Part shown: in pieces, positions 44,409 through 52,411 of the stretch | How the letters are laid out: every line of letters begins with the position of its first letter | How positions within the stretch are numbered: position 1 is the first letter of the stretch | Source: Paludibacter sp. | GTDB taxonomy: Bacteria; Bacteroidota; Bacteroidia; Bacteroidales; Paludibacteraceae | Length of the DNA: 64,000 nucleotides | Assembly (NCBI GenBank): GCA_010365115.1 | Contig: JAAFGX010000006.1 | Span: forward strand, 1-64,000 | Direction: 5' to 3' | Translations under genes and position numbers: made by a program | The notes under the pieces: generated by a model | The model's database searches: none | What the model saw: the letters and a program-made list of their open reading frames with translations, nothing else | Told to the model about the DNA's origin: nothing

Positions 44409-44894
44409 ATGATAAATGACAATACAAAAGATAGTAATCTTTTAAGTCCACCTTCGGGGGATTTAGGTGGCTTCACTCTGGAAACAATAAACATTGCTGC
44501 ACAAAAATTTATCGACCAAATGGGTGATAGTACAGTTTTTGCATTTAACGGAAAAATGGGTGCAGGAAAAACAACTTTCATAAAAGCCATTTGCGAAACT
44601 ATGGGTGTGAAGGAAACTGTTAACTCACCAACTTTTTCTATAGTTAACGAATATGAAGCTGCCAACGGGCGTATCATTTATCATTTCGACTGCTACCGGA
44701 TTAACAAAATTCAGGAAGCACTTGATTTGGGCGCAGAGGAATATTTATACAGTGGTAACTTGTGCTTTATCGAATGGTCGGAAAATATAGCTCCTATCCT
44801 ACCCGATTCTTTGGTAAATGTAAATATTGAAGAAAGAGAGAATGGAAAAAGAGTAATAAATATAACCCTTAAATCCCCAGAAGGGGGACTTTAA
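44409..44894 (+). CDS. tsaE: tRNA threonylcarbamoyladenosine biosynthesis ATPase
   Basis: The 161-aa protein has the P-loop [14 protein letters not shown], the [13 protein letters not shown] block and [10 protein letters not shown], as in TsaE, which drives t6A formation with TsaB and TsaD. Both ends are unusual: residues about 11-22 ([13 protein letters not shown]) and the final LKSPEGGL are encoded by copies of the palindromic repeat at 44448-44475 and 44873-44892. The core begins at [13 protein letters not shown]. The protein is thus a normal TsaE carrying repeat-derived tags. Confidence 0.93.
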   Translation: MINDNTKDSNLLSPPSGDLGGFTLETINIAAQKFIDQMGDSTVFAFNGKMGAGKTTFIKAICETMGVKETVNSPTFSIVNEYEAANGRIIYHFDCYRINKIQEALDLGAEEYLYSGNLCFIEWSENIAPILPDSLVNVNIEERENGKRVINITLKSPEGGL

Positions 44895-44921
44895 GAGGTT
44901 AGACTAAAATAATTATGAATT

Positions 44922-45170
44922 ATGAAAAAAACGAAAGTAACTAAAAAGTCCCACTTCGGGGGATTTAGGGGGCTGAATTCAGTGCTGGAACAAGTAAAAG
45001 CCTCGCGAAAGCAAAGCCGTGAGGAAGAAATTACGGCACATGGGAAAGCGATTAATTATCGCAAGGTGATGGCAAGCAAAATGCAATTTAACCGCAAAAA
45101 AAATAAGGCAGACGATGAGGTTCTGCCTTATTTTTTTTATAAGGGTCCAGCGGTTGGGTGTTGCGGTTGA
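44922..45170 (+). CDS. small basic hypothetical protein running into its own terminator
   Basis: The 82-codon frame begins MKKTKVTKKSHFGGFRGLN, where SHFGGFRG comes from a palindromic repeat at 44951-44977, then continues with a basic helical segment (VLEQVKASRKQSREEEITAHG) to KMQFNRKK. After an A8 run the frame goes on through the terminator at 45101-45138 as NKADDEVLPYFF. One extra A would give a TAA directly after the lysines, so the natural end is probably at about residue 60. No family is recognised. Confidence 0.5.
   Translation: MKKTKVTKKSHFGGFRGLNSVLEQVKASRKQSREEEITAHGKAINYRKVMASKMQFNRKKNKADDEVLPYFFYKGPAVGCCG
45101..45138 (+). terminator. terminator after the tsaE/small-ORF unit
   Basis: AATAAGGCAG and CTGCCTTATT form a perfect 10-bp stem followed by T7. 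It lies within the downstream part of the 82-codon frame. Confidence 0.8.
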
Positions 45171-45268
45171 GTGTTGCGGTTTTCAACCGAAATTCATTAA
45201 TCAGCGGTTACAAACCGCTGCACCCATTAATCAGCGGTTATAAACCGCTGCACCCAACCGCTGCACCC
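45140..45268. repeat. REP hairpin cluster, left of the transposase
   Basis: Two complete units TCAGCGGTTACAAACCGCTG plus CACCC (45201-45225; second at 45231-45255, with T for C) and partial units GCGGTTGGGTGTTGCGGTT and AACCGCTGCACCC. Each complete unit is a hairpin AGCGGTTnnAAACCGCT. They lie at the 3' end of the transposase gene. Confidence 0.85.
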
Positions 45269-45924
45269 ATCCCTTCTATGCACCACGTCCCCTTCCATTC
45301 CCACCAATTTTTTACCAAACCAGCCGCTACCGGATTATTAATTGTATAATTGATAGCGTTATACAAATGTTTATCATCACGGATAGTAGTATCGAAACTC
45401 TCTTTTTGCCAAAGTGCACCAGTACGGTTTTCGAGTTTATTGATTTTGTTTGCCGATGTTCGTTTCACCGATTGCATAATGTCTTGCAAATAAACAGGTT
45501 TGTCGTTTTCGTCCTTTTCGTATAATCGGAAAACCCAATGAACGTGGTTAGACATAATGCAAAAGGCATAGTTTTCGAGTCGCTTTCCTTCCCAGTAGGT
45601 AAGTGCTTCTTTCACAACGGCTAAATTGGCTTCTTTAGCCAGATTTACAATAGAATGCTCTTGCAAGTGAAGTAAATCACCAAAGGCTTTTATATATTTT
45701 TTTCGAGCCAAGTGATAATCGAGTTTAAGTTGGGCAATAAACTTGTCATCGGCTTTTGCTTTTTTAGCTAAATCAATTTCTGTAAGCAAATTAGCAATCT
45801 GAATGGTATAGCGTTCTAACGCTTTTGGCGGTATGGCATCTTTCAGACACCACGTAACAAAATACGCTTGCCCGGACTGTTGAAAATGAGGTAATTGATG
45901 GCGGTAATGTTCTTTTTTGTCCAT
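45238..45924 (-). CDS. REP-associated tyrosine transposase (RAYT, IS200-like Y1)
   Basis: The 228-aa protein has the HUH motif in IMSNHVHWVF (His127, His129), a GALWQKESFDTTIR block and the catalytic Tyr region NAINYTINNPVAAGLV (Tyr193). It belongs to the single-domain Y1 transposases that cut single-stranded DNA at REP hairpins. REP units flank it on both sides. The last residues (GMGAAVGCSGL) and the upstream frame extension are read from REP DNA, so ATG 45924 (MDKKEHYRHQL) is used as start. Confidence 0.92.
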   Translation of the reverse strand: MDKKEHYRHQLPHFQQSGQAYFVTWCLKDAIPPKALERYTIQIANLLTEIDLAKKAKADDKFIAQLKLDYHLARKKYIKAFGDLLHLQEHSIVNLAKEANLAVVKEALTYWEGKRLENYAFCIMSNHVHWVFRLYEKDENDKPVYLQDIMQSVKRTSANKINKLENRTGALWQKESFDTTIRDDKHLYNAINYTINNPVAAGLVKNWWEWKGTWCIEGMGAAVGCSGL

Positions 45925-46066
45925 AAAGGGTGTAGCGGTTTCCAACTGCTGATTACATTAATGTAAATTTTAAAAGCAAAATTAATAATTTTTAGTAATT
46001 TGCACAAGGGTGTTGCGATTTTTAATAGCAATTATTTTAATCAGCAGTTGAAAACCGCTGCACCCT
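45925..46066. repeat. REP hairpins, right of the transposase
   Basis: GTGTAGCGGTTTCCAACTGCTGA at about 45930-45952 and TCAGCAGTTGAAAACCGCTG plus CACCC (46041-46065), with a weaker copy GGTGTTGCGATTTTTAATAG near 46007. Confidence 0.75.
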
Positions 46067-46137
46067 ATCCACTCGCATGTAAAAAAAACATCAAAATAAC
46101 TATTGGTCATTACAATAATACAATTTATTGTTTCACA

Positions 46138-46169
46138 TTTGGTAATTAAAGCAATAGTATGTATTTTTG
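46138..46169 (+). promoter_or_regulatory. promoter of the YafQ toxin-antitoxin operon
   Basis: TTTG (46138-46141) and TATTTTTG (46162-46169) with 20 bp spacing. The antitoxin ATG is 27 nt downstream. Confidence 0.7.
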
Positions 46170-46195
46170 TTGTTGTAATTTAATTGAACCACAAT

Positions 46196-46402
46196 ATGGA
46201 AACATTAATAATTCACTACGAAAAATCGAATAGGGCTGCTCGCAAATTGATAGATGCGGTAATAGCATCGGGAGTAATAAAAGTAGATAAAAAAAAGAAA
46301 ACAGGATTACAATTAGCGTTGGACGAAGCTAATAGAGGCAAAACATATTCAATTCAAAATCCTAAAAATGCAGTGGCAGAAATACTAGGCAAAGATGTAT
46401 AA
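46196..46402 (+). CDS. antitoxin of a YafQ-type toxin-antitoxin pair
   Basis: The 68-aa protein (METLIIHYEKSNRAARKLID) contains a KKKKTGLQLALDEANRGKTY region and overlaps the toxin start by 8 nt. Size, order and overlap fit a type II antitoxin; the N-terminal part should form the dimer or DNA-binding domain and the C-terminal part should wrap the toxin. The TTG at 46184 is an upstream possibility; ATG 46196 is preferred. Confidence 0.8.
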   Translation: METLIIHYEKSNRAARKLIDAVIASGVIKVDKKKKTGLQLALDEANRGKTYSIQNPKNAVAEILGKDV

Positions 46403-46667
46403 TTTACGTTACAGTGGTATTTTCAGAAAACAACTTCGGTTAATGGATAAACGTGGTAAAAATCTAACGAAAATAAATCATGTTATTGAATGCCTCGCCG
46501 AAAATGGAACGTTACCTGCATCGTATAAACCACATAAATTAAAAGGAGAGTATAGCGGTTGCTGGGAAGCGCATATAGAACCAGATTGGCTTATTGTATG
46601 GCAAATTAATGAGAATGAACTCATTATATTGCTCATTGCAACAGGTACACACTCCGATTTATTTTGA
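46395..46667 (+). CDS. YafQ-family mRNA interferase toxin
   Basis: The 90-aa protein matches the RelE/YafQ fold: MYNLRYSGIFRKQLRLMDKRG, then YKPHKLKGEYSGCWEAHIEP, DWLIVWQI, and the final THSDLF. The His residues near the end and in HKLKG/AHIEP are the likely catalytic acids and bases; family members cut mRNA in the ribosome A-site. It overlaps the antitoxin gene and lies between the REP transposase and two tRNA-like genes. Confidence 0.88.
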   Translation: MYNLRYSGIFRKQLRLMDKRGKNLTKINHVIECLAENGTLPASYKPHKLKGEYSGCWEAHIEPDWLIVWQINENELIILLIATGTHSDLF

Positions 46668-46682
46668 GTTCAAAATTTAACA

Positions 46683-46776
46683 CACGGGTATAGTGTAAGG
46701 GTTTAGCACAATGGCTTTCGGTGCCATTCTGGGGCTTCCAACCCCTCAGAACCAGTTCGAGTCTGGTTACCCGTGC
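46683..46776 (+). tRNA. class II-like tRNA with anticodon TCG (unusual)
   Basis: The sequence folds as a tRNA: acceptor ACGGGTA/TACCCGT (extendable by C/G to 8 bp), T8-A9, D stem GTG/CAC with GG in the loop, anticodon stem ATGGC/GCCAT with loop TTTCGGT, a long variable arm with GGGG/CCCC stem, and T arm ACCAG-TTCGAGT-CTGGT. The anticodon is TCG (Arg, CGA), but a long variable arm is normal only for Ser, Leu, Tyr and Sec tRNAs. The base after the 7-bp acceptor is G. It may be an active tRNA of odd identity or a tRNA mimic. Confidence 0.5.
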
Positions 46777-46783
46777 TCGATTT

Positions 46784-46873
46784 CCGTTTGTAGTGTAAAG
46801 GCAGCACACAAGTCTCCGGGGCTTGACTGGGGCTTCCAACCCCTCAGTTCCGGTTCGATTCCGGACAAACGTG
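46784..46873 (+). tRNA. class II-like tRNA with anticodon CCG (unusual)
   Basis: Ten bases after the previous one, a second cloverleaf: acceptor CCGTTTG/CAAACGT with a C-T mismatch at the end, T8-A9, D stem GTG/CAC, anticodon stem CAAGT/GCTTG with loop CTCCGGG (anticodon CCG, Arg CGG), the same long variable arm as its neighbour (CTGGGGCTTCCAACCCCTCA) and T arm TCCGG-TTCGATT-CCGGA. The two share D arm and variable arm but differ in anticodon, acceptor and T stems, suggesting compensated divergence under selection. Confidence 0.5.
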
Positions 46874-46894
46874 CTGAAGAGTGATGGTGTTGCA

Positions 46895-47122
46895 CAAGGG
46901 TGCAGCGGTTTTCAACCGTTGATTGTGTAGGTTGCATAAAGTGTTGCAGTTTTCAACTGCAATTCTTTAATCAGCGGTTGGAAACCGCTGCACCCTTGTA
47001 ATCCTTTGCACGTTCGGGTCGTGCGATTTGTAATCGCACATTATTATTAATTGCGGTTGAAAAACGCAACACCCTTTATAATCAGCGGTTGAAAACCGCT
47101 GCACCCTTGCAACCGCTGCACC
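46895..47122. repeat. REP hairpin cluster beside the M13 peptidase gene
   Basis: Full units TCAGCGGTTGGAAACCGCTG plus CACCC (46971-46995) and ATCAGCGGTTGAAAACCGCT plus GCACCC (about 47081-47106), degenerate units near 46907, 46943 and 47051, and a different palindrome GTGCGATTTGTAATCGCAC near 47020. Same family as the REPs around the transposase. Confidence 0.8.
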
Positions 47123-47123
47123 C

Positions 47124-47153
47124 TTACCTTACCTTACCTTACCTTACCTTACC
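47124..47153. repeat. (TTACC)6 pentanucleotide array at the M13 peptidase stop codon
   Basis: Six perfect TTACC units run from 47124 to 47153 and include the stop codon (47149-47151) of the minus-strand peptidase gene. Slippage could change the very end of the protein only if units are lost; normally it alters just the 3' flank. Confidence 0.9.
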
Positions 47154-49215
47154 AAATACTTACTCTTTTTTCTTGAGCTAAATACATTTTATCACTCACT
47201 TTTATTCCAAAAGCATCATACCAGTTTTGTATATGAGGTAAAGCACCATTTACACGCCATTTTCCTAACGAATGGGGATCCGCTTTAGTGCGTTGAAGTA
47301 TTTCTTCGGGACGAATGTTTCCAGCCCATACATTGGCATAAGCAAGGAAGAAACGTTGTTCTGGTTTAAAGCCATCCTTAACTGCCAAAGGAGAGGCTTT
47401 AGTTGCGTTTTTGAATGCTTGAAATGATACTTGCAAACCTCCATGATCGGCTATGTTTTCACCCAAGGTAAATTTACCATTCCCGTTGACTCCCGGAGCC
47501 ACAACAATTTGATCAAAATAATCAGCCATTACGTTAGCACGACTATTAAAATTCTTTTTATCCGAAGCAGTCCACCAGTTTTTCAGATTACCATCTTTAT
47601 CATACTGACAACCTTGATCATCAAATCCGTGAGTCATTTCATGTCCAATAACCACACCAATTGCACCGTAATTAAATGCATCATCGGCATTCATATCAAA
47701 GAAAGGATATTGTAGAATTCCGGCTGGGAAGCAAATTTCGTTGGTGGAAGGATCGTAATAAGCATTGACTGTTTGCGGCGTCATTTGCCATTTGGTTTTA
47801 TCTACCTTTTTACCGGCTTTTGCAAAATTATATTCGTTTTCAAATTTATTGGCTTTCATGATATTGGCATAATACGAATCTTTTGTAATATCCAATTTAG
47901 AATAGTCTCTCCATTTATCAGGATAACCTATTTTTACATAAAATGCTTTTAGTTTTTCATTAGCTTTAATTTTAGTTGAATCACCCATCCATGACAAAGC
48001 ATTAATTCTTTCACTAAGCGATTCCTGAAGGTTGGCAACCAGCTTTAACATGCGCTCTTTTGCTTCTACAGGAAAATATTTCTTGACGTACATTTGTCCA
48101 ACGGCTTCACCCAACGCCTCATCCACAGTGCTTACAGCGCGCTTCCAGCGCGGAGACTGTTCTTCCTTTCCAGACATTGTTTTGCCATAGAAATCAAAAT
48201 TTTGAGCATAAATTGAATCGCTAAGATAGGTTGCCGATTCGTCAATTAATTTCCATTGCAAATAAGCAATTTGTGCAGGAATAGGCTCTGAAGTCAGTAT
48301 TTTTCCAACTTCAACTAACGATTCTTTTTGAGAAGCATTAATGTCTTTTATGTCTTTTAGACCTAAGGCAGTCAGGTATTCGTTCCAGTTTACCGCCGGT
48401 ACCAGTTTTTGTAAATCAACAACAGTCATTTTGTTGTAATTTGCATGAGGGTCACGAAGTTTTACTTTGTCGAAAGCAGCCTTAGCCAAACGGGTTTCTA
48501 TGGTCATTACCGATTCCATGTTCTTTTGGGCATCGGCAGGTTCAAAACCAACCAATTGGAACATTTTTACAACATGTGATTTGTATTTTTCGCGGATTTC
48601 CTTAGTATGTGCATCGTTTTCTATGTAATAATCACGTTGACCCAAACTAATCCCACTCTGGTAAGTCTGAACCATTTCCATAGAACTGTTCATTGGGTCG
48701 GCTCCTACATAAATGCTGAAATAAGGATCTAAACCTGATAACAATAATTCAGGTGTAAGTTTCAAAATGTCGGTAACATTTTTAATTTCAGCAATCTTTT
48801 TAAGTTCATTCTGAATTGGCTCAAAGCCATCAGCATTCAGTTTTGTACTATCCATTGCCAGATTGAAAAAATCAGCAATTTTCTGTTCAACAGTTCCATT
48901 CTGAGCTGGTTTCGAGGCAATTTCTTCAATTAATCCTTTTAATTGTTCGCGATTATTTTCTGCCAGTTTATCAAAACTGCCGAAACGGGAATATTCTCCA
49001 GTGAGCGGGTTATTTTTCATCCATCCGCCACAGGCATATTGATAAAAATCTACATTGGGCGATACCGTGGTATCCAGATTAGCCAATTGAATACCAGCAC
49101 TCAGGTTGGCATCTTTTTTAGAATTGCAGGCAGTAGTCATAAGCATAAGTGCAAATAAAATGACCCCTAACCCCTGAAGGGGAAAAGAGGAAAGTGAATA
49201 ATTTTTTTTGTTCAT
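47149..49215 (-). CDS. M13-family zinc metallopeptidase lipoprotein
   Basis: The 688-aa precursor has a lipoprotein signal ending TTAC, the zinc motif in VIGHEMTHGFDD (HExxH), the third-ligand motif GENIADHGG, an NAYYDPSTNEICFPAGILQ block and the CxxW-like C-terminal VSIW. The family degrades peptides; here it should face the periplasm or outside. The signal peptide contains SFPLQGLGVI, encoded by a palindromic repeat at 49160-49186, which forms part of its hydrophobic core. ATG 49215 is preferred; the frame is open to 49245. Confidence 0.93.
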   Translation of the reverse strand: MNKKNYSLSSFPLQGLGVILFALMLMTTACNSKKDANLSAGIQLANLDTTVSPNVDFYQYACGGWMKNNPLTGEYSRFGSFDKLAENNREQLKGLIEEIASKPAQNGTVEQKIADFFNLAMDSTKLNADGFEPIQNELKKIAEIKNVTDILKLTPELLLSGLDPYFSIYVGADPMNSSMEMVQTYQSGISLGQRDYYIENDAHTKEIREKYKSHVVKMFQLVGFEPADAQKNMESVMTIETRLAKAAFDKVKLRDPHANYNKMTVVDLQKLVPAVNWNEYLTALGLKDIKDINASQKESLVEVGKILTSEPIPAQIAYLQWKLIDESATYLSDSIYAQNFDFYGKTMSGKEEQSPRWKRAVSTVDEALGEAVGQMYVKKYFPVEAKERMLKLVANLQESLSERINALSWMGDSTKIKANEKLKAFYVKIGYPDKWRDYSKLDITKDSYYANIMKANKFENEYNFAKAGKKVDKTKWQMTPQTVNAYYDPSTNEICFPAGILQYPFFDMNADDAFNYGAIGVVIGHEMTHGFDDQGCQYDKDGNLKNWWTASDKKNFNSRANVMADYFDQIVVAPGVNGNGKFTLGENIADHGGLQVSFQAFKNATKASPLAVKDGFKPEQRFFLAYANVWAGNIRPEEILQRTKADPHSLGKWRVNGALPHIQNWYDAFGIKVSDKMYLAQEKRVSIW

Positions 49216-49331
49216 GATTAAATAATTTTTAGAAACCCTAACCACAAAACGTGAATAAGATTTACTGTGTAGTTAATTTCAATATATAACATATTTAAGA
49301 CTAAATAGTTGTTGCCAATTCTTATTACCAT

Positions 49332-50354
49332 TTAAGGGATAAGGGGTTGTTTGACCGAATCAATAATAGCGAAAAGTTCATTCAGCGTATCAGCCCGAAG
49401 CATGGCGATGCGCGTTTCCTTAAAATTAGGAATACCCTTAAAAACAGGAGTTGAAGCCAAGTGTCGACGACTGTGAATAATACCTTTCAAACGCTGATTG
49501 GAAACATTTTCTAGAGTTGTTTGTTCATTCAGGTCAAGCCATTTGACTGAAGCTATAATATGTTCTTTTAAAATGGCTTTTTGTTCTTCAAAAGTGAGCA
49601 ATTGACTTTTTTCGCCAGTAGCGAAGTATTGTTTCATTTCTCCAAATATCCACGGACGACCAATAGCTGCACGACCCACCATTACGGCATCAACACCGTA
49701 ACGGTCAAAACATTCAGCAGCTCGCTCCGGAGTGGTTACATCTCCATTTCCAATAATAGGAATGTGCATTCGTTGATTATTTTTTACTTCGCCTATCAAT
49801 GTCCAATCCGCATCTCCTTTGTACATTTGCGAACGGGTACGACCATGAATGGCCAATGCTGCAACTCCACAATCCTGTATTCGCTCTGCTAGTTCAACAA
49901 TTACTTTGCTGTCCTCATCCCAGCCCAAACGAGTTTTTACCGTTACAGGAAGATGTACCGATTTTACAACCGCCGAAGTAATTTCGAGCAATTTTGGAAT
50001 GTCTCTGAGTAGCCCCGCTCCTGCCCCTTTGCCGGCAACTTTCTTCACCGGGCAACCGAAATTCAAATCGATAAATTCAGGATTGGCTTCGGAGGCAATA
50101 ATTGCTGCTTCAGCCATTGCATCAGCTTCACGACCGTACAATTGAATAGCCACAGGACGTTCCTCATTGTAAATAGTCAGTTTTTGTTCGGTGCGCTTCA
50201 CACTTCGTATCAATGCATCTGCCGAAATAAATTCGGTGTAAACCATATCCACCCCAAAACGTTTACACAATAACCGGAATGCCGGATCGGTTACGTCCTC
50301 CATAGGAGCCAAAAATAATGGTTTATCAGGAAATTCTATGTTTGAAATCTTCAT
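49332..50354 (-). CDS. dusB: tRNA-dihydrouridine synthase B
   Basis: The 340-aa flavoenzyme has LAPMEDVTDPAFRLLC, catalytic Cys101 in LNFGCPVKKV, VTVKTRLGWD and HGRTRSQMYKGDADW, plus GRAAIGRPWIF. It reduces uridines in tRNA D-loops. Length is normal. A degenerate palindromic repeat lies just at its 3' end (about 49333). Confidence 0.95.
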   Translation of the reverse strand: MKISNIEFPDKPLFLAPMEDVTDPAFRLLCKRFGVDMVYTEFISADALIRSVKRTEQKLTIYNEERPVAIQLYGREADAMAEAAIIASEANPEFIDLNFGCPVKKVAGKGAGAGLLRDIPKLLEITSAVVKSVHLPVTVKTRLGWDEDSKVIVELAERIQDCGVAALAIHGRTRSQMYKGDADWTLIGEVKNNQRMHIPIIGNGDVTTPERAAECFDRYGVDAVMVGRAAIGRPWIFGEMKQYFATGEKSQLLTFEEQKAILKEHIIASVKWLDLNEQTTLENVSNQRLKGIIHSRRHLASTPVFKGIPNFKETRIAMLRADTLNELFAIIDSVKQPLIP

Positions 50355-50456
50355 TTTTATGCAAAATTGGATTGCAAAGGTAAATATTTAATTGATACAG
50401 AACAATAAAGTATTTGTCAAGGGAACTTTAAACTCCAAATTGTAAAGAATAATAAC

Positions 50457-50464
50457 TATTTTTG
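50457..50464 (+). promoter_or_regulatory. -7 box for the YitT gene
   Basis: TATTTTTG fits TAnnTTTG, 26 nt before the ATG at 50490. Confidence 0.55.
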
Positions 50465-50489
50465 TAAAAACAATAAAACCAACTTTTTC

Positions 50490-51410
50490 ATGAAACAAAT
50501 GGCTCACTCGTTAACAAAAAACACCTCCAAAAATAAAAAAACTACATTAAATAGAACGTTGAATTTACTTCACGACAGTATTTTTATAGCTTTAGGTATC
50601 GTTTCTGCTGGTTTTGGTTTGAAAGGCTTTTTATTGCCCAATTCGTTTATAGATGGTGGTGTAACGGGAATTTCTCTTATCCTCACCGAAGTGACTAAAA
50701 TCTCCTTCCCTATCCTATTAGTGGCTATTAATTTGCCATTTATTTTGGTTGCATTTTCAACCGTTAATAAACAGTTTGCATTCAGAAGCTTTCTTGCCAT
50801 TGTATTATTGGCATTAACTGTTCATTTTATTCCATTTCCTATTATCACACACGATAAACTTTTGATTGCAGTATTTGGTGGTTTTTTTTTAGGATTGGGT
50901 ATTGGTTTAGCTATGAGAGGTGGTTCGGTAATTGATGGCACAGAGGTTTTAGCAGTTTACTTAGGACGTAAGACCTCATTGACAATTGGAGATGTGATAT
51001 TAATATTTAACGTCATGATTTTCATGGTTTCAGCTTATGTCTTTTCGGTAGAAATCGCTCTATATGCTATACTTACTTATTTAGCAGCTTCAAAAACAGT
51101 AGATTTTGTAGTCTCGGGGATTGAAGAATATGTTGGTGTAACTATTATTTCTGATAAAAACGAAGAAATAAGACTGGCAATTATTGAAAAACTAGGCAGA
51201 GGTTGCACACTTTATTATGGGAAAAAAGGATATGCTAAAAGAGGCGAAACTCTCAAAAAAACGGATATTGTGTACACATTGATTACTCGTTTAGAAATTT
51301 CAAAATTGAAGTCCGAAATAGACAATATTGATAAAGACGCTTTTATAGTTATGCACAGCATTAAAGATGTAAAAGGAGGAATGATTAAAAAAAGACCTAT
51401 GCAACAATAA
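50490..51410 (+). CDS. YitT/DUF2179 family membrane protein
   Basis: The 306-aa protein has five to six membrane helices with the family motifs GFGLKGFLLPNSFIDGGVTGIS and RGGSVIDGTEVLAVYLGRKT, and a C-terminal soluble DUF2179 domain (YVGVTIISDKNEEIRLAIIE ... GRGCTLYYGKKGYAKRGETL). Function in the family is unclear. A basic N-terminus (TKNTSKNKKTTLNR) precedes the first helix. Confidence 0.9.
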   Translation: MKQMAHSLTKNTSKNKKTTLNRTLNLLHDSIFIALGIVSAGFGLKGFLLPNSFIDGGVTGISLILTEVTKISFPILLVAINLPFILVAFSTVNKQFAFRSFLAIVLLALTVHFIPFPIITHDKLLIAVFGGFFLGLGIGLAMRGGSVIDGTEVLAVYLGRKTSLTIGDVILIFNVMIFMVSAYVFSVEIALYAILTYLAASKTVDFVVSGIEEYVGVTIISDKNEEIRLAIIEKLGRGCTLYYGKKGYAKRGETLKKTDIVYTLITRLEISKLKSEIDNIDKDAFIVMHSIKDVKGGMIKKRPMQQ

Positions 51411-51452
51411 ATTCTCTTTAAAATGGTGATTTAGCATAGTGATTTATTTACT

Positions 51453-51460
51453 TACCTTTG
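51453..51460 (+). promoter_or_regulatory. -7 box for the following outer membrane gene
   Basis: TACCTTTG, 26 nt upstream of the ATG at 51487; a TTTA at about 51430 is a poor -33 match. Confidence 0.55.
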
Positions 51461-51486
51461 CAAATGAGTTATATTGAAAATTTTAG

Positions 51487-52383
51487 ATGAAAAAATACAT
51501 TCTTATATTAATACTATTCAGCACATTACAAAGCATTTTCGCTCAAGTAAAATATTCCCCTGCGTGGTTTGGACCAAATGCCAATCCTGTTCCTGAGTTT
51601 ACAGATGCCCGCATTCCAGCAAAAACCACCATCAGCTTAATGGGTGATTATTATTTTGGATTTGGTGATCAAACAAAAAACGGCTATTTCAAAATTGAAA
51701 TCCCTCTCCTATCCGAACGGGTATCCCTAAAAGTTTGGACAAGCCTATTCGAAAATTATAAAGTAACCGATCTGGTTAGTTCACAACGCAATATGGCTAG
51801 TGGAAATACATCCGGCAAAGCATCAGGTGATTTTTATGTTCAGACCAGAATGCTGATATTAAAAGAGAAAAAATATGCTCCCAATATTATTTTAAACAGT
51901 ACGTTGAAATCTGCTTCGGGAACAAATTTCAATGAAAGACGTTATTTTGACACTCCCGGATATTATTTTGATGTGGAAATAGGAAAATCAATTTATACTA
52001 AAAGTAATTTTATCAGTGAAATTCGTGGGGTGGCCAATCTTGGTTTTCTGTGTTGGGAAACCACCAACAGTACTCAAAACGATGCACCTATTTATGGTGG
52101 AAAAATAATTGTTGGAAATAAAAACTGGAAACTGGAAAACACGCTTTCGGGTTATTGGGGGTGGATGCATACCAACCGACATTATTCAGCTGATTATGGT
52201 GATGCGCCTCTGGTATATGCAGCAAAATTTTCAGTTATGAAAGGTTATATGGATTATTTTGCTCAATATCAATATGGGATAAAAGATTTTCCATATCATC
52301 AAATCAGGGTTGGAATAAGTTTTCCGGTGGAGATATTTACACCTAAATATACGGCCCCTAAATCCCCCAAGGGGGACTTTTGA
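51487..52383 (+). CDS. hypothetical exported outer membrane barrel protein
   Basis: The 298-aa precursor has a signal peptide (MKKYILILILFSTLQSIFAQ), a conserved-looking start KYSPAWFGPNANPVPEFTDA, and alternating strands ending GISFPVEIFTPKY. The final TAPKSPKGDF is encoded by a palindromic repeat (52355-52382) that overran the original stop. A barrel of unknown role; the family is not recognised with certainty. Confidence 0.7.
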   Translation: MKKYILILILFSTLQSIFAQVKYSPAWFGPNANPVPEFTDARIPAKTTISLMGDYYFGFGDQTKNGYFKIEIPLLSERVSLKVWTSLFENYKVTDLVSSQRNMASGNTSGKASGDFYVQTRMLILKEKKYAPNIILNSTLKSASGTNFNERRYFDTPGYYFDVEIGKSIYTKSNFISEIRGVANLGFLCWETTNSTQNDAPIYGGKIIVGNKNWKLENTLSGYWGWMHTNRHYSADYGDAPLVYAAKFSVMKGYMDYFAQYQYGIKDFPYHQIRVGISFPVEIFTPKYTAPKSPKGDF

Positions 52384-52411
52384 TTTGTGCAAATTTGAAA
52401 ATGATAATGAG

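Noticed and set aside
45201-45255. Possible CRISPR array
   Set aside because: Units are palindromic REP hairpins with spacers of about 5 nt, not uniform repeat-spacer units, and no cas genes are present.
46683-46776. tRNA-Sec
   Set aside because: The acceptor can be drawn as 8 bp with a 5-bp T stem, but the anticodon is TCG rather than TCA and the D stem is only 3 bp; T8-A9 fits a normal 7-bp acceptor.
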